A stretch of 29,029 nt of DNA from JBNJEM01 sp051745935 (GTDB lineage: Bacteria; Planctomycetota; Planctomycetia; Pirellulales; Pirellulaceae): assembly GCA_051745935.1 (NCBI GenBank), contig JBNJEM010000021.1, positions 1 through 29,029 on the forward strand, in the 5' to 3' direction. The notes beneath the pieces are model-generated. The model was not told the DNA's origin. It made no database searches and saw only the letters and a program-made list of their open reading frames with translations. Each line of letters opens with the position of its first letter. Position 1 is the stretch's first letter. A program made the position numbers and the translations under genes. This document shows positions 1 through 6,930 of this stretch, one piece after another.

Positions 1-2
1 AC

Positions 3-410
3 GAATGTCTTGGGGGCAAGGTTCAATATCACGGTCCGGGAGACGGCCTGGTCGCCGCCTTCCAGCTCATGGGCTACAATATAAACCGCGCCTGGCCGGG
101 CAGGGTGAAGGGGATCGGGGGAGTCGAGTTTGACCGTACCGGCCGGATGCATGTTCAGATGCCCATTTTCGGTGTCGGCGAAGCGGGCCGGATGACCAGC
201 GGCCCGGTTTATGCCTACTCAGACGATCTCGGCGAAACCTTTCACCGGGCTGACGGCACCCCGCTGGAGTTGCCCCTGACCGTCAATCCCATCCCCGGCC
301 ACGACGCGGACATGGATCATCACTCCACCAGGCAGTGGTTCGATCTCTGGATGTCATTGATCCGGGAAGCAGGCTGGAGCAGGAAGGGCGGCTTCGATTG
401 GTATCAGTAA
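3..410 (+). CDS. BNR-repeat (sialidase-like propeller) protein, 3' end only
   Basis: The reading frame is open from the left edge of the window and ends at a TAA at 408-410, so only about the last 135 codons are visible. The segment YAYSDDLGETFHRADG contains a clear Asp-box (S-x-D-x-G-x-T-F), the hallmark of BNR/sialidase-type beta-propellers. A second His/Asp-rich stretch, PGHDADMDHHSTRQWFDLW, follows. Planctomycetes carry many BNR-4-type secreted proteins thought to act on glycans, but the catalytic part is outside the window, so enzyme activity cannot be judged. The C-terminus after DLWMSLIREAG is abrupt and may be truncated, in keeping with the decayed region that follows. The first ATG at 69 is internal to the homologous frame and is not taken as the true start. 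Confidence 0.6.
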   Translation, partial: ECLGGKVQYHGPGDGLVAAFQLMGYNINRAWPGRVKGIGGVEFDRTGRMHVQMPIFGVGEAGRMTSGPVYAYSDDLGETFHRADGTPLELPLTVNPIPGHDADMDHHSTRQWFDLWMSLIREAGWSRKGGFDWYQ

Positions 411-1651
411 AAAGCAGGGCGGGACAAATCACACCCAGACATGGATTATCGCCCCCTCCGGACGGCGGTTACATGAGATTGGCACCGTTCGAGACAAGGA
501 TGTTGGCAACTCAGGCGATCAAAACGATGCGGTTCCTTCCGCTTTATCCTGGTCGATGAATCACTTTCCGTTTCGCTGTTCCGAGCTTCCCTTCCGCCCG
601 TCCCCATGCAGTTTATTATGTATTCCGATCTATTTCCGGTCAAAACAGTCTTGGAAGAATTTCAGACCGGCCAACTGGACAGGCCGGATCAAAGCCGATT
701 CCCATGCCGGTGTGCATGTCCGGGTTTTTGAAGAAGGATGATATGTGACAAGTGCTGTGACTGGTGACTGGTTCTGTTAAAATTAAGAACCCATAACAAA
801 ACCATGCCGATTTCCCGTAATCGAAGGGGTTTTGGATTTTGGAAGCAAGAGCTCGGTTTTGTTTCGGGCTGTAAACACTTGCCCTCAAACATATAAAACA
901 CCGGTGGGAACTGTTGAAGGGTTTGTTCCGAATCTATTTTTCCCTGAGAGAATATTTCCTCATCTTACCATTGCCTTCTTTGAACGGACGTTTCACTGAA
1001 AGGTGTGCTGGCGCTCGGCGCGCCCCCATGCCATCGACACCCCTCTTGTTCGCAAGGGATCACGGAGATACACACAAACCCGCTGAAGCCAACTGACCCG
1101 TCGGCCGCGCGATTCCCTTGACCATTCGATGGACGGCATGACGGGGCGCTGTCGCGCGGAACCTCTCGCCAGCGGATCGGTGTGCCGTTGGCTGAACTCA
1201 ATTTTCGGCTGACAGTGAGCGCTGCAAGCGGTGGCTGTCCACTCGGCGACCTCTATTGCGCGCGCTCCGCGCTGATTTCCCGCGTCATCGGCTCCAGGCG
1301 TGCCCCGGCACGCTCTTCCATGGTCCTGTTTGACGTGTCCCGATCCCCGCGCCCTTTCCGACCCCGGCGGACTGCCACGGGGAGACTTCCAAGACACCCA
1401 AGAACTCCGAAGAGCGTTCCGAGACGCTCGATAATGCCGACAGTTGGTGGGGGGCTGCAGCGAAGATTCGACTCCGATCCGCGTCGCGCTCGAGCCGCTC
1501 TGTGTCGTCGCGGGCGGGTACGGGTATAACCGAAAGGTTCGCAGCCAGTACTGCGGCAAAGGTTTTGTGTCTTCTCGAGGGGGAACTGAGAGGAATTGTC
1601 CTAATGTCTGGGTGTCTCGATCTTTGCTACCGGCATCAGCATGCCTTCTAT
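411..1651. other. Gene-free stretch, probably decayed sequence
   Basis: About 1.2 kb with no open frame that reads like a protein family. The longest open frame, on the minus strand at 993-1811, runs through the palindromic repeat at 1703-1783 and is Arg/Ser/Pro-rich as expected of a chance frame. A short stem (CCGGCC at about 668 against GGCCGG at about 683) is present without a T tract. The stretch TTTTGTTTCGGGCTGTAAAC near 855 resembles TTTTGTTCCGGGCTGTTAAA near 6770, another scattered intergenic similarity. Confidence 0.5.
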
Positions 1652-1667
1652 CCCGTGAACGGCTACC
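1652..1667. repeat. Dispersed GTGAACGGCTACC motif, copy 1
   Basis: CCCGTGAACGGCTACC occurs here. Close relatives lie at 6437-6469 (both arms of a hairpin), 6642-6657, 9494-9508 and 9706-9720, all outside well-supported coding sequence. It behaves like a short intergenic repeat family. Confidence 0.6.
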
Positions 1668-1702
1668 AAGATTGATTAGCCGACTGGTTGCACAAGTGGT
1701 GT

Positions 1703-1783
1703 GTAGGACGGGTCTCCAGGCCCGTCGAAACACCATCCATGGTAACAGAAAACACTTCGGACGGGCCTGGAGACCCGTCCTAC
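1703..1783. repeat. REP-like element with perfect 24-bp inverted arms
   Basis: The arms 1703-1726 (starting GTAGGACGGGTCTCC) and 1760-1783 (ending GGAGACCCGTCCTAC) are exact reverse complements with a 33-nt AT-richer centre. There is no T run, so it does not look like an intrinsic terminator. Perfect arms of this length in an otherwise decayed stretch suggest a recent or maintained palindromic mobile repeat of the REP/MITE kind. A RAYT transposase remnant lies 3 kb downstream. Confidence 0.75.
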
Positions 1784-1930
1784 GAGTCGTCTCCTGTTTT
1801 CGCCGTAACACCGTGAACGATCACCAAAACTCTTTGGCCGCGCTGGCGGTACGTCCTGTTGACCTGGGGGCCTTAATACGTGGGGTTGGTGCACTCCGGT
1901 GGCGACGCGCTCGACCCAGCCGGGATTGCC

Positions 1931-2257
1931 GACAAGGACCCGTTCCGGAATCCGGTCGACGAGGAGCTTCCCCAGATATGAACCGGCGATCATGACGGGA
2001 GCAAGCAATATGCCGGCCACGACCGCCTCTTGCGCGAACGCTCCGGAACTTCCGTAGGTCGCCATTTTCGTAATGTGCATGATAGCCGTGGAGAGGGCTT
2101 CCGTGCCGATGGAGGCGCCGCGCACGAGGCCGTAGCTGAGGAAAAACGGTGCCAAGAAGGGACCCGCGCTGCCGACCAGGGAGGGCACCCAGACAGTCAG
2201 ATATTTTTCAAAGCCATTCAGTCGTTTGGTCGGTTCTACGTTCACATCATCCGTCAT
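1931..2257 (-). pseudogene. TauE/SafE (TSUP) permease, C-terminal half remnant
   Basis: Reading leftward from an ATG at 2257, about 109 residues match the second half of sulfite-exporter TauE/SafE-type permeases. There is a Gly/Pro-containing helix (LVGSAGPFLAPFFLSYGLVR), the IGTEALSTAIMHITKMATYG helix, a membrane segment (VVAGILLAPVMIAGSYLGKL) and the family-typical DRIPERVLV near the C-terminus. Intact members have about 250 residues with two homologous halves. The first half is missing here, and the frame runs into unrelated sequence after VLVGNPGW. It is therefore called a truncated pseudogene. Family members export small organosulfur anions, but the substrate cannot be assigned from this fragment. 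Confidence 0.6.
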
Positions 2258-2715
2258 GATTGCCGGTTCCTATCTTGGAAACCGGACCGTCCATCGCATG
2301 TCGGCACCCGTGGCCGCGGGCGCCGTCGACGTCGTCCTCGTCCTTCTCGGAATCTTCTCTCTCGTGGCCGGATGACGTGCGCTGCGAGATTCCACCGTGA
2401 GTTGACCGGACGGGCGTTCTAAATGACCGAGCGCGATTCTGCAACAGTAGATCACGGCGTCAGGGACGCACGACGAAATACGAATCTCTGGCATGCCCAA
2501 GTGAGAATTGGCCCCGCAATAATACCCGCCCGTCGCAAGAGACCGGGCGGGACGCTCCGAAATTCGCTGTCGGCCCTCAGAACCTTGCCCTGCACCAACA
2601 AAGCACCAGCCAGTTGTAAAGAGTCGCGACGCTTCCATTCTGCTTGAGATGGCTAAAGAGTACGATTTTTCGGGTGATCCGAAAGACTTCGACAATCGGT
2701 CCGATGCGGCCAGAA
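2258..2715. other. Gene-poor stretch upstream of the toxin-antitoxin pair
   Basis: No convincing gene is visible. A 30-codon frame at 2649-2741 begins MAKEYDFSGD, which resembles the N-terminus of a common small antitoxin-like family, but it stops after 30 codons and overlaps the ParD promoter, so it is at most a relic. The remainder reads as chance frames on both strands. Confidence 0.45.
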
Positions 2716-2744
2716 TTGGCAAATATTGCCAATCCTGCTAAACT
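2716..2744 (+). promoter_or_regulatory. Promoter and operator-like palindrome of parDE
   Basis: A -35 TTGGCA (2716-2721) and a -10 TAAACT (2739-2744) are separated by exactly 17 nt. A TG one base before the -10 gives an extended -10. The palindrome TTGGCAA-ATA-TTGCCAA (2716-2732, 7-bp arms) overlaps the -35. Ribbon-helix-helix antitoxins of the ParD type repress their own operons by binding such palindromes. That this is the operator is inferred from position, 67 bp upstream of the parD start. Confidence 0.55.
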
Positions 2745-2798
2745 CAGGGGGAAGTTGGGTCCCAAGCCGATTGAACCAAATTCGAGAGGAGAGTGCGC

Positions 2799-3086
2799 AT
2801 GCCAACGAAGAACGTGAATTTGACCGATCACTACTCGGAGTTCGTCGACCAACTGATCGCATCCGGAAGATACAAGAACGCCAGCGAGGTGCTTCGTGCG
2901 GGGCTGCGATTGTTGGAGCAAAGAACCACGGAGGAAGAAGAAAAAGTCGCCCTTTTGCGCAGTCTTGCAGCCGAGGGATTTGAACAGATTGACCAGGGCG
3001 AAGGAATCGAGCTGCCGAATCAGCAGCGCCTGTCGGCCCACATCGCGGAGCTTGGACGCCAGGACGCCAAGACTGCCCGTCATTGA
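2799..3086 (+). CDS. parD: ParD-like antitoxin (ribbon-helix-helix)
   Basis: This 95-residue protein has the ParD/CopG layout. The N-terminal strand and two helices (KNVNLTDHYSEFVDQLIASG, then YKNASEVLRAGLRLLEQ) form the ribbon-helix-helix DNA-binding and dimerisation domain. An acidic C-terminal half from about residue 45 would wrap around and neutralise the toxin. The ATG at 2799 is preferred over the in-frame GTG at 2793 because GAGAGGA ends 8 nt before the ATG but only 2 nt before the GTG. The toxin gene starts 17 bp after its stop, so the two form one operon. Expected roles are toxin neutralisation and, with ParE, autorepression through the palindrome at 2716-2732. It looks intact despite its decayed surroundings. 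Confidence 0.85.
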   Translation: MPTKNVNLTDHYSEFVDQLIASGRYKNASEVLRAGLRLLEQRTTEEEEKVALLRSLAAEGFEQIDQGEGIELPNQQRLSAHIAELGRQDAKTARH

Positions 3087-3103
3087 AAAGGGGGCTGACC
3101 CGA

Positions 3104-3508
3104 ATGGCCCAATTCACACTCTCCCCTGCGGCCGAGCACGATATCACGTCGATCCTCGCCTGGACGCATGAGCACTTTGGCGAACAGGCACGTCTACGCT
3201 ACGAAGCATTGCTTGTCCAAGCGATTGTTGACGTTGCCGAAGACCCCAAGCGCCCCGGCAGCGCCTTGCGCCACGAAATCTCTAGCATCGCTCGCACCTA
3301 TCACCTTTGGCACAGCCGTAATTATGTCGATAAGGCTCTCGGTCGTGTTCGCCGCCCGCGTCACTTCTTGGTTTATCGCTTCACGGACAACCATCAAATC
3401 AAGATTGGCCGCGTCCTGCATGACAGCATGGACTTACCCTCCCACCTGCCGGTCGAATACCGCGTGTCCTGCGACGACCCTGGTGAACCCGGAAAGGAGC
3501 GGGAATAG
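3104..3508 (+). CDS. parE: ParE/RelE-superfamily toxin
   Basis: This protein of about 134 residues shows the RelE/ParE fold pattern. An N-terminal strand and helix (MAQFTLSPAAEHDITSILAW) and a helical hairpin are followed by the C-terminal strands HFLVYRFTDNHQIKIGRVLH and the family-typical DSMDLPSHLP. ParE toxins poison DNA gyrase, whereas RelE relatives cleave mRNA. Because the partner is ParD-like, gyrase is the more likely target, by inference. The ATG at 3104 is chosen because AAGGGGG lies about 10 nt upstream. A TTG at 3083 would overlap the antitoxin stop and give seven extra residues. The stretch between residues about 60 and 85 (ISSIARTYHLWHSRNYVDK) is longer than in compact ParE proteins. 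Confidence 0.8.
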   Translation: MAQFTLSPAAEHDITSILAWTHEHFGEQARLRYEALLVQAIVDVAEDPKRPGSALRHEISSIARTYHLWHSRNYVDKALGRVRRPRHFLVYRFTDNHQIKIGRVLHDSMDLPSHLPVEYRVSCDDPGEPGKERE

Positions 3509-3982
3509 GAACCAGTAAACCACGTGAGTGGTGGTTGAGGCCGTTTTGTTTAAATGGTTTGCTGCAAGGTTTGACTGCCGGTTCATCGCCGTAGCGAGGG
3601 ACATTGCATTGGCAAAGCCAGAGTCTCCGCGACTTTTTTCCAGGAAGATGCACCACCTCTTTGTCTCTTCACGCCGGACCGATTCTTCTAATCGCGCTGG
3701 GATCGGCACACTCACGGCAACGGAATCGAGTCTCCCGGAAGCGGCCGCGGCGTCGGGTGGCACTGGCTGAGCGAGCGCGGGACAGGCTTCCATTTCTGAC
3801 AACGCTAAACGCGAGCGGAGACCAGTGCACGGTTTCCACTTCCCTTGCGTGGTGCCATGCCCCGGTCACGGTGCACGGGCCCTCTCCCCACACTGGCTCC
3901 GTTCGCTAGATCTCAAGGGAGTTAATGCGTGGCTGATGTCGCACACCCTTTCAATCTTCCATTCCGTTCAGGAGTATATCGC
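3509..3982. other. Gene-free stretch with one arm of an 18-bp inverted pair
   Basis: No supported gene. Positions 3754-3771 (CGGGTGGCACTGGCTGAG) form a perfect inverted match with 3986-4003, which is the 3' end of the transposase-like remnant. Other frames look like chance. Confidence 0.5.
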
Positions 3983-4003
3983 TCACTCAGCCAGTGCCAC
4001 CCG
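3754..4003. repeat. 18-bp perfect inverted pair
   Basis: CGGGTGGCACTGGCTGAG at 3754-3771 is the exact reverse complement of 3986-4003, with 214 bp between the arms. The right arm overlaps the last codons (RVALAE) of the minus-strand remnant. The arms could be ends of a decayed element or two copies of a short repeat. Confidence 0.55.
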
Positions 4004-4352
4004 CCGCTTTTCGTAGTCGTCCGGCTTCATGATGACCAGGGACTCCTCGGAATCGGCCGGCTGTTTCGGGGCATCGATCCCCAACCGACCAAGCCAGTTG
4101 CCAATGGACGTGCGGCCCGGGACGACTTGGTCGACGTCCAGCCCCTGAAGAAACACGGGCCGGGTTCGCGCGGTCCCTCGAATGCCAACCGAGCAGGCCC
4201 GGATTGACCGCCGGCGACATCATGCGAGCTCCATGCGCGTGGGGACTCAGAGGAAGATCTTCCGGGAGGTTGGCGGATTGTCTGGCCTGGTCGCGTTCGC
4301 TCTCGGCCTCGACAGCCCGGCGCTGGAGGGCTTCAACAGAGTAGCTGACCAT
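3983..4352 (-). pseudogene. Transposase-like protein remnant, frameshifted
   Basis: Reading leftward from an ATG at 4352, a charged helix (VEALQRRAVEAESERDQARQ) leads into PEDLPLSPHAHGARMMSPAVNPGLL. At about 4190 the frame must shift by one base to continue as VGIRGTARTRPVFLQGLDVD, then QVVPGRTSIGNWLGRLGID. This order (coiled helix, HGAR..., VGLRGT-like, VP..T..NWL.R.G) resembles the N-terminal half of a transposase-like family that I recall as abundant in planctomycetes, just before its first catalytic Asp. The catalytic region is absent and the frame ends at a TGA at 3983-3985. Family recognition is from memory of the pattern and is moderate. Confidence 0.45.
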
Positions 4353-4723
4353 CTGGTTCACCCACGAGCAAGCTCGTGGGGGTCCCGGAAAAGAGTTAGC
4401 GGGGACGGAAAAGGGGAGTGGCGGCCTCGATCGTAACATGGTCCACATTCCCCTCTGAAGTGGCGTCGCAAAAGAAGCGTGAGGAAAATCGAAGTACGGC
4501 GGTTTGCCGCCCTCATACTGCGTATTCGTCATTTCTCTCGGGGCGAACAACAGCCAACACGGATAGGGGGAAGGCGGACCAAGTTATGACCAAGGCCGGG
4601 AGTGGCACATTTTTTCCGGCAGGTGAGGCAGGATGGATAAGGAGTGTTGGTTGTTGCGTGTGCGCAACGAGATGGCAACGGGTGTCGACGTATTCGTGAC
4701 ACGACGGTGGCGTTTCAAGAGGG
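4353..4723. other. Gene-free stretch
   Basis: About 370 bp between two minus-strand transposase remnants. No family-like reading frame, hairpin or promoter was seen. Confidence 0.45.
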
Positions 4724-4933
4724 TCAGCTCTGCCTTCGTGGGCGCCGGCGTGCGCGGAGTGTGTACTGCAGTCCCAGTCTCTCGGCCGTCACCTTGATCC
4801 ATTCGCGACAGCCCAATGGTCGCCCACGTTCGGTACACCGGCGCAACGCTTCGAACTCCGGAGCGGTCAGCGGTTGATTGACACGAGTCAGCCAATCCTC
4901 GGGACGCGGTACCGGCCATGGGCAGAGCGGCAG
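4724..4933 (-). pseudogene. REP-associated tyrosine transposase (RAYT) C-terminal remnant
   Basis: The last 69 codons, read leftward to a stop at 4724-4726, match the C-terminal tail of IS200-like REP-associated transposases: PWPVPRPEDWLTRVNQPLT, then LRRCTERGRPLGCREWIKVT, then AERLGLQYTLRARRRPRR. The spacing LR.c..RG.P.G...W...TA..LGL..TLR.R.RP is characteristic. The catalytic HUH and Tyr domain is missing because the homology stops at about 4933, right where DUF3604-like coding begins on the other strand. RAYTs mobilise REP/BIME palindromes in single-stranded form, so this remnant may explain some of the hairpin repeats in the window. Confidence 0.6.
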
Positions 4934-5582
4934 CGCGCGGGAACCCGCGGCCACGGTGAAAACCGGGAAAACTCGCGGCGTTTTCGTCGTCGCGCCGAGC
5001 ACGGTTGAAGTGGGCCGGGAATTCGATGTTTCGCTGAAAATGTTGACCGACCCGTTCCATGTGCCTCTCAACGCTTTCACGCATGGGTACCCGACGGTTT
5101 CGAGTTCCACGAGTTTTTCCTTCCGCTTCTTCGACGGAGATGCAAGAGCGGGCTGGCATTATCGAAGCGAGGTGCCCGACAAATGGCATGGGACTGTGCA
5201 GATATCGAGTGATTCCGACTACGTGGGCCCCTCTGCTTTCTCCTGCGCGGACGCCGCCGGACCCTATCCCCACGATCACCGGCCGATCGGCAAGGTGGGC
5301 CCGTTCCGGTTCACGCGCCCGGGCGTCCATTTCATCACGTTCCGCGATCCGGCCAGCGGCGTGCAGCAGACCAGCAACCCGATTTGCGTGACGCCGGAGG
5401 CACCGAGGACGAACCTCTATTGGGGCGATATCCACGGGCACACACTGTTGACCGATGGACTTCGCTCCCCGGAGGAATACTACTATCATGATGGCGGCGA
5501 TCGGCGGTCGAAAGGCAGCCTGAGGGGCGGCCACGGACGGGCCGCGAACCACAACGCCATCGCTGCAAGGGACCGCAAATCA
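4878..5582 (+). pseudogene. DUF3604 protein, N-terminal fragment
   Basis: Clear homology begins near VFVVAPSTVEVGREFDVSLK (about 4975) and runs through a beta-rich domain to RTNLYWGDIHGHTLLTDGLR and SPEEYYYH at about 5490. NLYWGDIHGHT is the signature of DUF3604, a PHP-like metallohydrolase family of unknown function common in planctomycetes, where DIHGH supplies the first metal ligands. The rest of the metal-binding domain is missing and the frame passes through unrelated Gly/Arg-rich codons into the sulfatase fragment. The first codons, from 4878 to about 4935, are antisense to the RAYT tail, so the original start is also lost. No function can be expected from this piece. Confidence 0.65.
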
Positions 5583-5729
5583 ATGAAACACGTTATCCCC
5601 CTGTTTGTTGTGTTTGCATCGTTCTGTAGCCCGTCTTCCGGCGCGGCGAATGCGCCCAACATCCTGCTCATCTTCACCCGACATTCGACGAGACACCCAG
5701 AGCCGACGGCCGTGATTTCGACCTGGTGA
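5583..5729 (+). pseudogene. Sulfatase N-terminal fragment (signal peptide and first strand)
   Basis: An ATG at 5583 opens a classical signal peptide (MKHVIPLFVVFASFCSPSSG) followed by AANAPNILLIF, the usual first strand of secreted type I sulfatases, which normally continues with the metal-binding DD. Here the DD and everything after it are missing. Homology ends at about 5680 and the frame stops at 5729. The fragment is in frame with the preceding DUF3604 remnant, which is probably accidental. From about 5687 another frame reads FDETPRADGRDFDLVTWLVI and ends at 5761, belonging to the next relic. Confidence 0.55.
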
Positions 5730-5761
5730 CCTGGCTGGTGATCTTGGGGGACGCACCATGA
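5687..5761 (+). pseudogene. C-terminal relic of an unrecognised gene preceding yhcG-like remnant
   Basis: The frame FDETPRADGRDFDLVTWLVI-LGDAP ends at a TGA (5759-5761) that overlaps the ATG of the YhcG-like remnant in an ATGA junction. Such a junction suggests translational coupling in an ancestral operon. The family is not recognised. DUF1016 genes often sit inside restriction or defence loci, so an R-M-associated protein is possible but unproven. Confidence 0.35.
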
Positions 5762-6224
5762 GCAAAACGATTCTGCCCACCGACTACGCCGAATTCCTGA
5801 CCGGGCTGAAGGAACGTATCCGCAGCGCCCAGATCACCGCCACCCGCGCCGTCAACCGCGAGCTGATCCTGCTGTACTGGGACATCGGCCGCGCGATTGT
5901 CGAAAAACAGCAAGTAGCCCGCTGGGGGGTTCCGTGGTGGAACGTCTCGCCTCGGATCTGCGGGCCGAATTCCCGGATATGAGTGGGTTTTCCGCTCGTA
6001 ATCTGCGGGATATGAAACGGCTGTGGCAGGCGTATTCAGCACCTGAATTTTGGCGACAGGCTGTCGCCAGATTGGCGTCTACGAACACAACGGCGAGCGA
6101 AATTCTTGAACAGCCTGTTCAAGAAAGGGAATTTCTGCGACAGCTTGTCGCAGAAATTCCATGGGGACATCACCTTCTGATTCTGAATAAACTGAGCGAT
6201 CCCGCCGGGCGGTTTTGGCCATAA
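5758..6224 (+). pseudogene. YhcG/DUF1016-type nuclease, frameshifted and truncated
   Basis: From ATG 5758 the protein reads TDYAEFLTGLKERIRSAQIT, then ANRELILLYWDIGRAI-like residues (here AVNRELILLYWDIGRAIVEK), the DUF1016 N-terminal signature. At the run of six G (about 5922-5927) the frame shifts, and the homology continues in another frame as SVVERLASDLRAEFPDMSGF, SARNLRDMKRLWQAYSAPEF and, after a repeat region, VAEIPWGHHLLILNKLSDPAGRFW. It then stops at 6224. Intact proteins have about 350 residues with a PDDEXK nuclease domain at the C-terminus, which is absent. Family members are often linked to defence or restriction loci. Three palindromes interrupt the region between PEFW and PWGHH. 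Confidence 0.75.
6051..6160. repeat. Three consecutive coding palindromes
   Basis: Palindrome 1 is at 6051-6069 (TGGCGACAG-G-CTGTCGCCA). Palindrome 2 is at 6103-6125 (11-bp arms beginning TTCTTGAACAG, 1-nt centre). Palindrome 3 is at 6128-6160 (15-bp arms beginning GGAATTTCTGCGACA, 3-nt centre). All three are exact and share a central ACAG...CTGT-like core. In the YhcG frame they encode the related peptides FWRQAVAR, ILEQPVQE and FLRQLVAE. The opposite strand reads EFLRQAVAEIPFLEQAVQEF, almost the same peptides. Confidence 0.85.
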
Positions 6225-6436
6225 GGCCGTTCACATCCTCAGGCTCATGAGATCTGCCCGCGTCTCGCACGCGACCCTGACGATATCCGAACCGCCGTCG
6301 GTTGGTGTTCATGGTTTGGATTTCCAGCAGATTCATGGAGGCCAGCAGATTAGAGCCTTGGGCTGTAAGATGCGCGCATGCTTCGCGTGAGCGACCAACG
6401 GGAGCGGACCATTTCTGTGCCGCTTTCCTATTTGGG

Positions 6437-6469
6437 TAGCCGTTCACGGCCAGCGGCCGTGAACGGCTA
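6437..6469. repeat. Perfect 15-bp hairpin of the GTGAACGG family
   Basis: Arms 6437-6451 (TAGCCGTTCACGGCC) and 6455-6469 (GGCCGTGAACGGCTA) are exact reverse complements around AGC. There is no T tract. It shares its outer sequence with the other GTGAACGGCTACC copies in the window. Confidence 0.75.
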
Positions 6470-6641
6470 AGTATGATCTGTCTGATCAGTCCAAAGCGAG
6501 GAACGAATATCGAATATCGAGCAAGGAATTTCGAATGATGAAGTTCGGCAGAATACGGATCAATACCGGTGAACTATGAACTCTCTGAAGGCTGTTTGTT
6601 TGCGGTTACCGGCGTTGATTAGCGGGTTGTTTCACTCCCGA

Positions 6642-6657
6642 CCCGTGAACGGTTACC
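6642..6657. repeat. Dispersed GTGAACGGYTACC motif, further copy
   Basis: CCCGTGAACGGTTACC, one base different from the copy at 1652-1667. It lies 270 bp upstream of the sialate O-acetylesterase start. Confidence 0.55.
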
Positions 6658-6930
6658 TATTTGGTTGGCGGCCCTGCCGCCTTGGGGTGATACTAATAAA
6701 AGGCCATCGAAAAACGCGTGAAGACGTTCCGCGACTGGATTTCCAGGGACTTTTCAGAGCCAGAGCCAAGTTTTGTTCCGGGCTGTTAAACCTTTCCGGT
6801 GAAACTTATGGTAAGATATTGGACTCAGTCGGCCGGGGCCCGATCGCTGGACATGTTGCCGGTTCCGTTGATCTTGGGATCGGTTTTCTTGAACTGACTG
6901 TTTGTTATCTTGACACAAAGGAAACGCACC

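Larger units (their letters stand above)
6225..6930. other. Intergenic stretch rich in short repeats
   Basis: No supported gene in about 700 bp. It holds the hairpin at 6437-6469, a GTGAACGGTTACC copy at 6642-6657, and short direct repeats of CGAATAT near 6505. A minus-strand stretch near 6350-6290 reads MNTNRRRFG, a twin-Arg-like start, but nothing follows that supports a gene. Confidence 0.5.

Noticed and set aside
668..690. Possible terminator CCGGCC/GGCCGG
   Set aside because: The stem is only 6 bp with a 9-nt loop and no T tract, and no gene ends nearby.
993..1811. 272-codon open frame on the minus strand
   Set aside because: It runs through a REP-like palindrome and has chance composition, with no domain pattern.
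2577..3083. 168-codon minus-strand frame over the antitoxin gene
   Set aside because: Antisense to parD, which has a ribosome binding site, promoter and family motifs.
4584..5552. 322-codon open frame on the minus strand
   Set aside because: It overlaps the DUF3604 fragment, whose homology is on the plus strand, and is Arg/Pro-rich noise.
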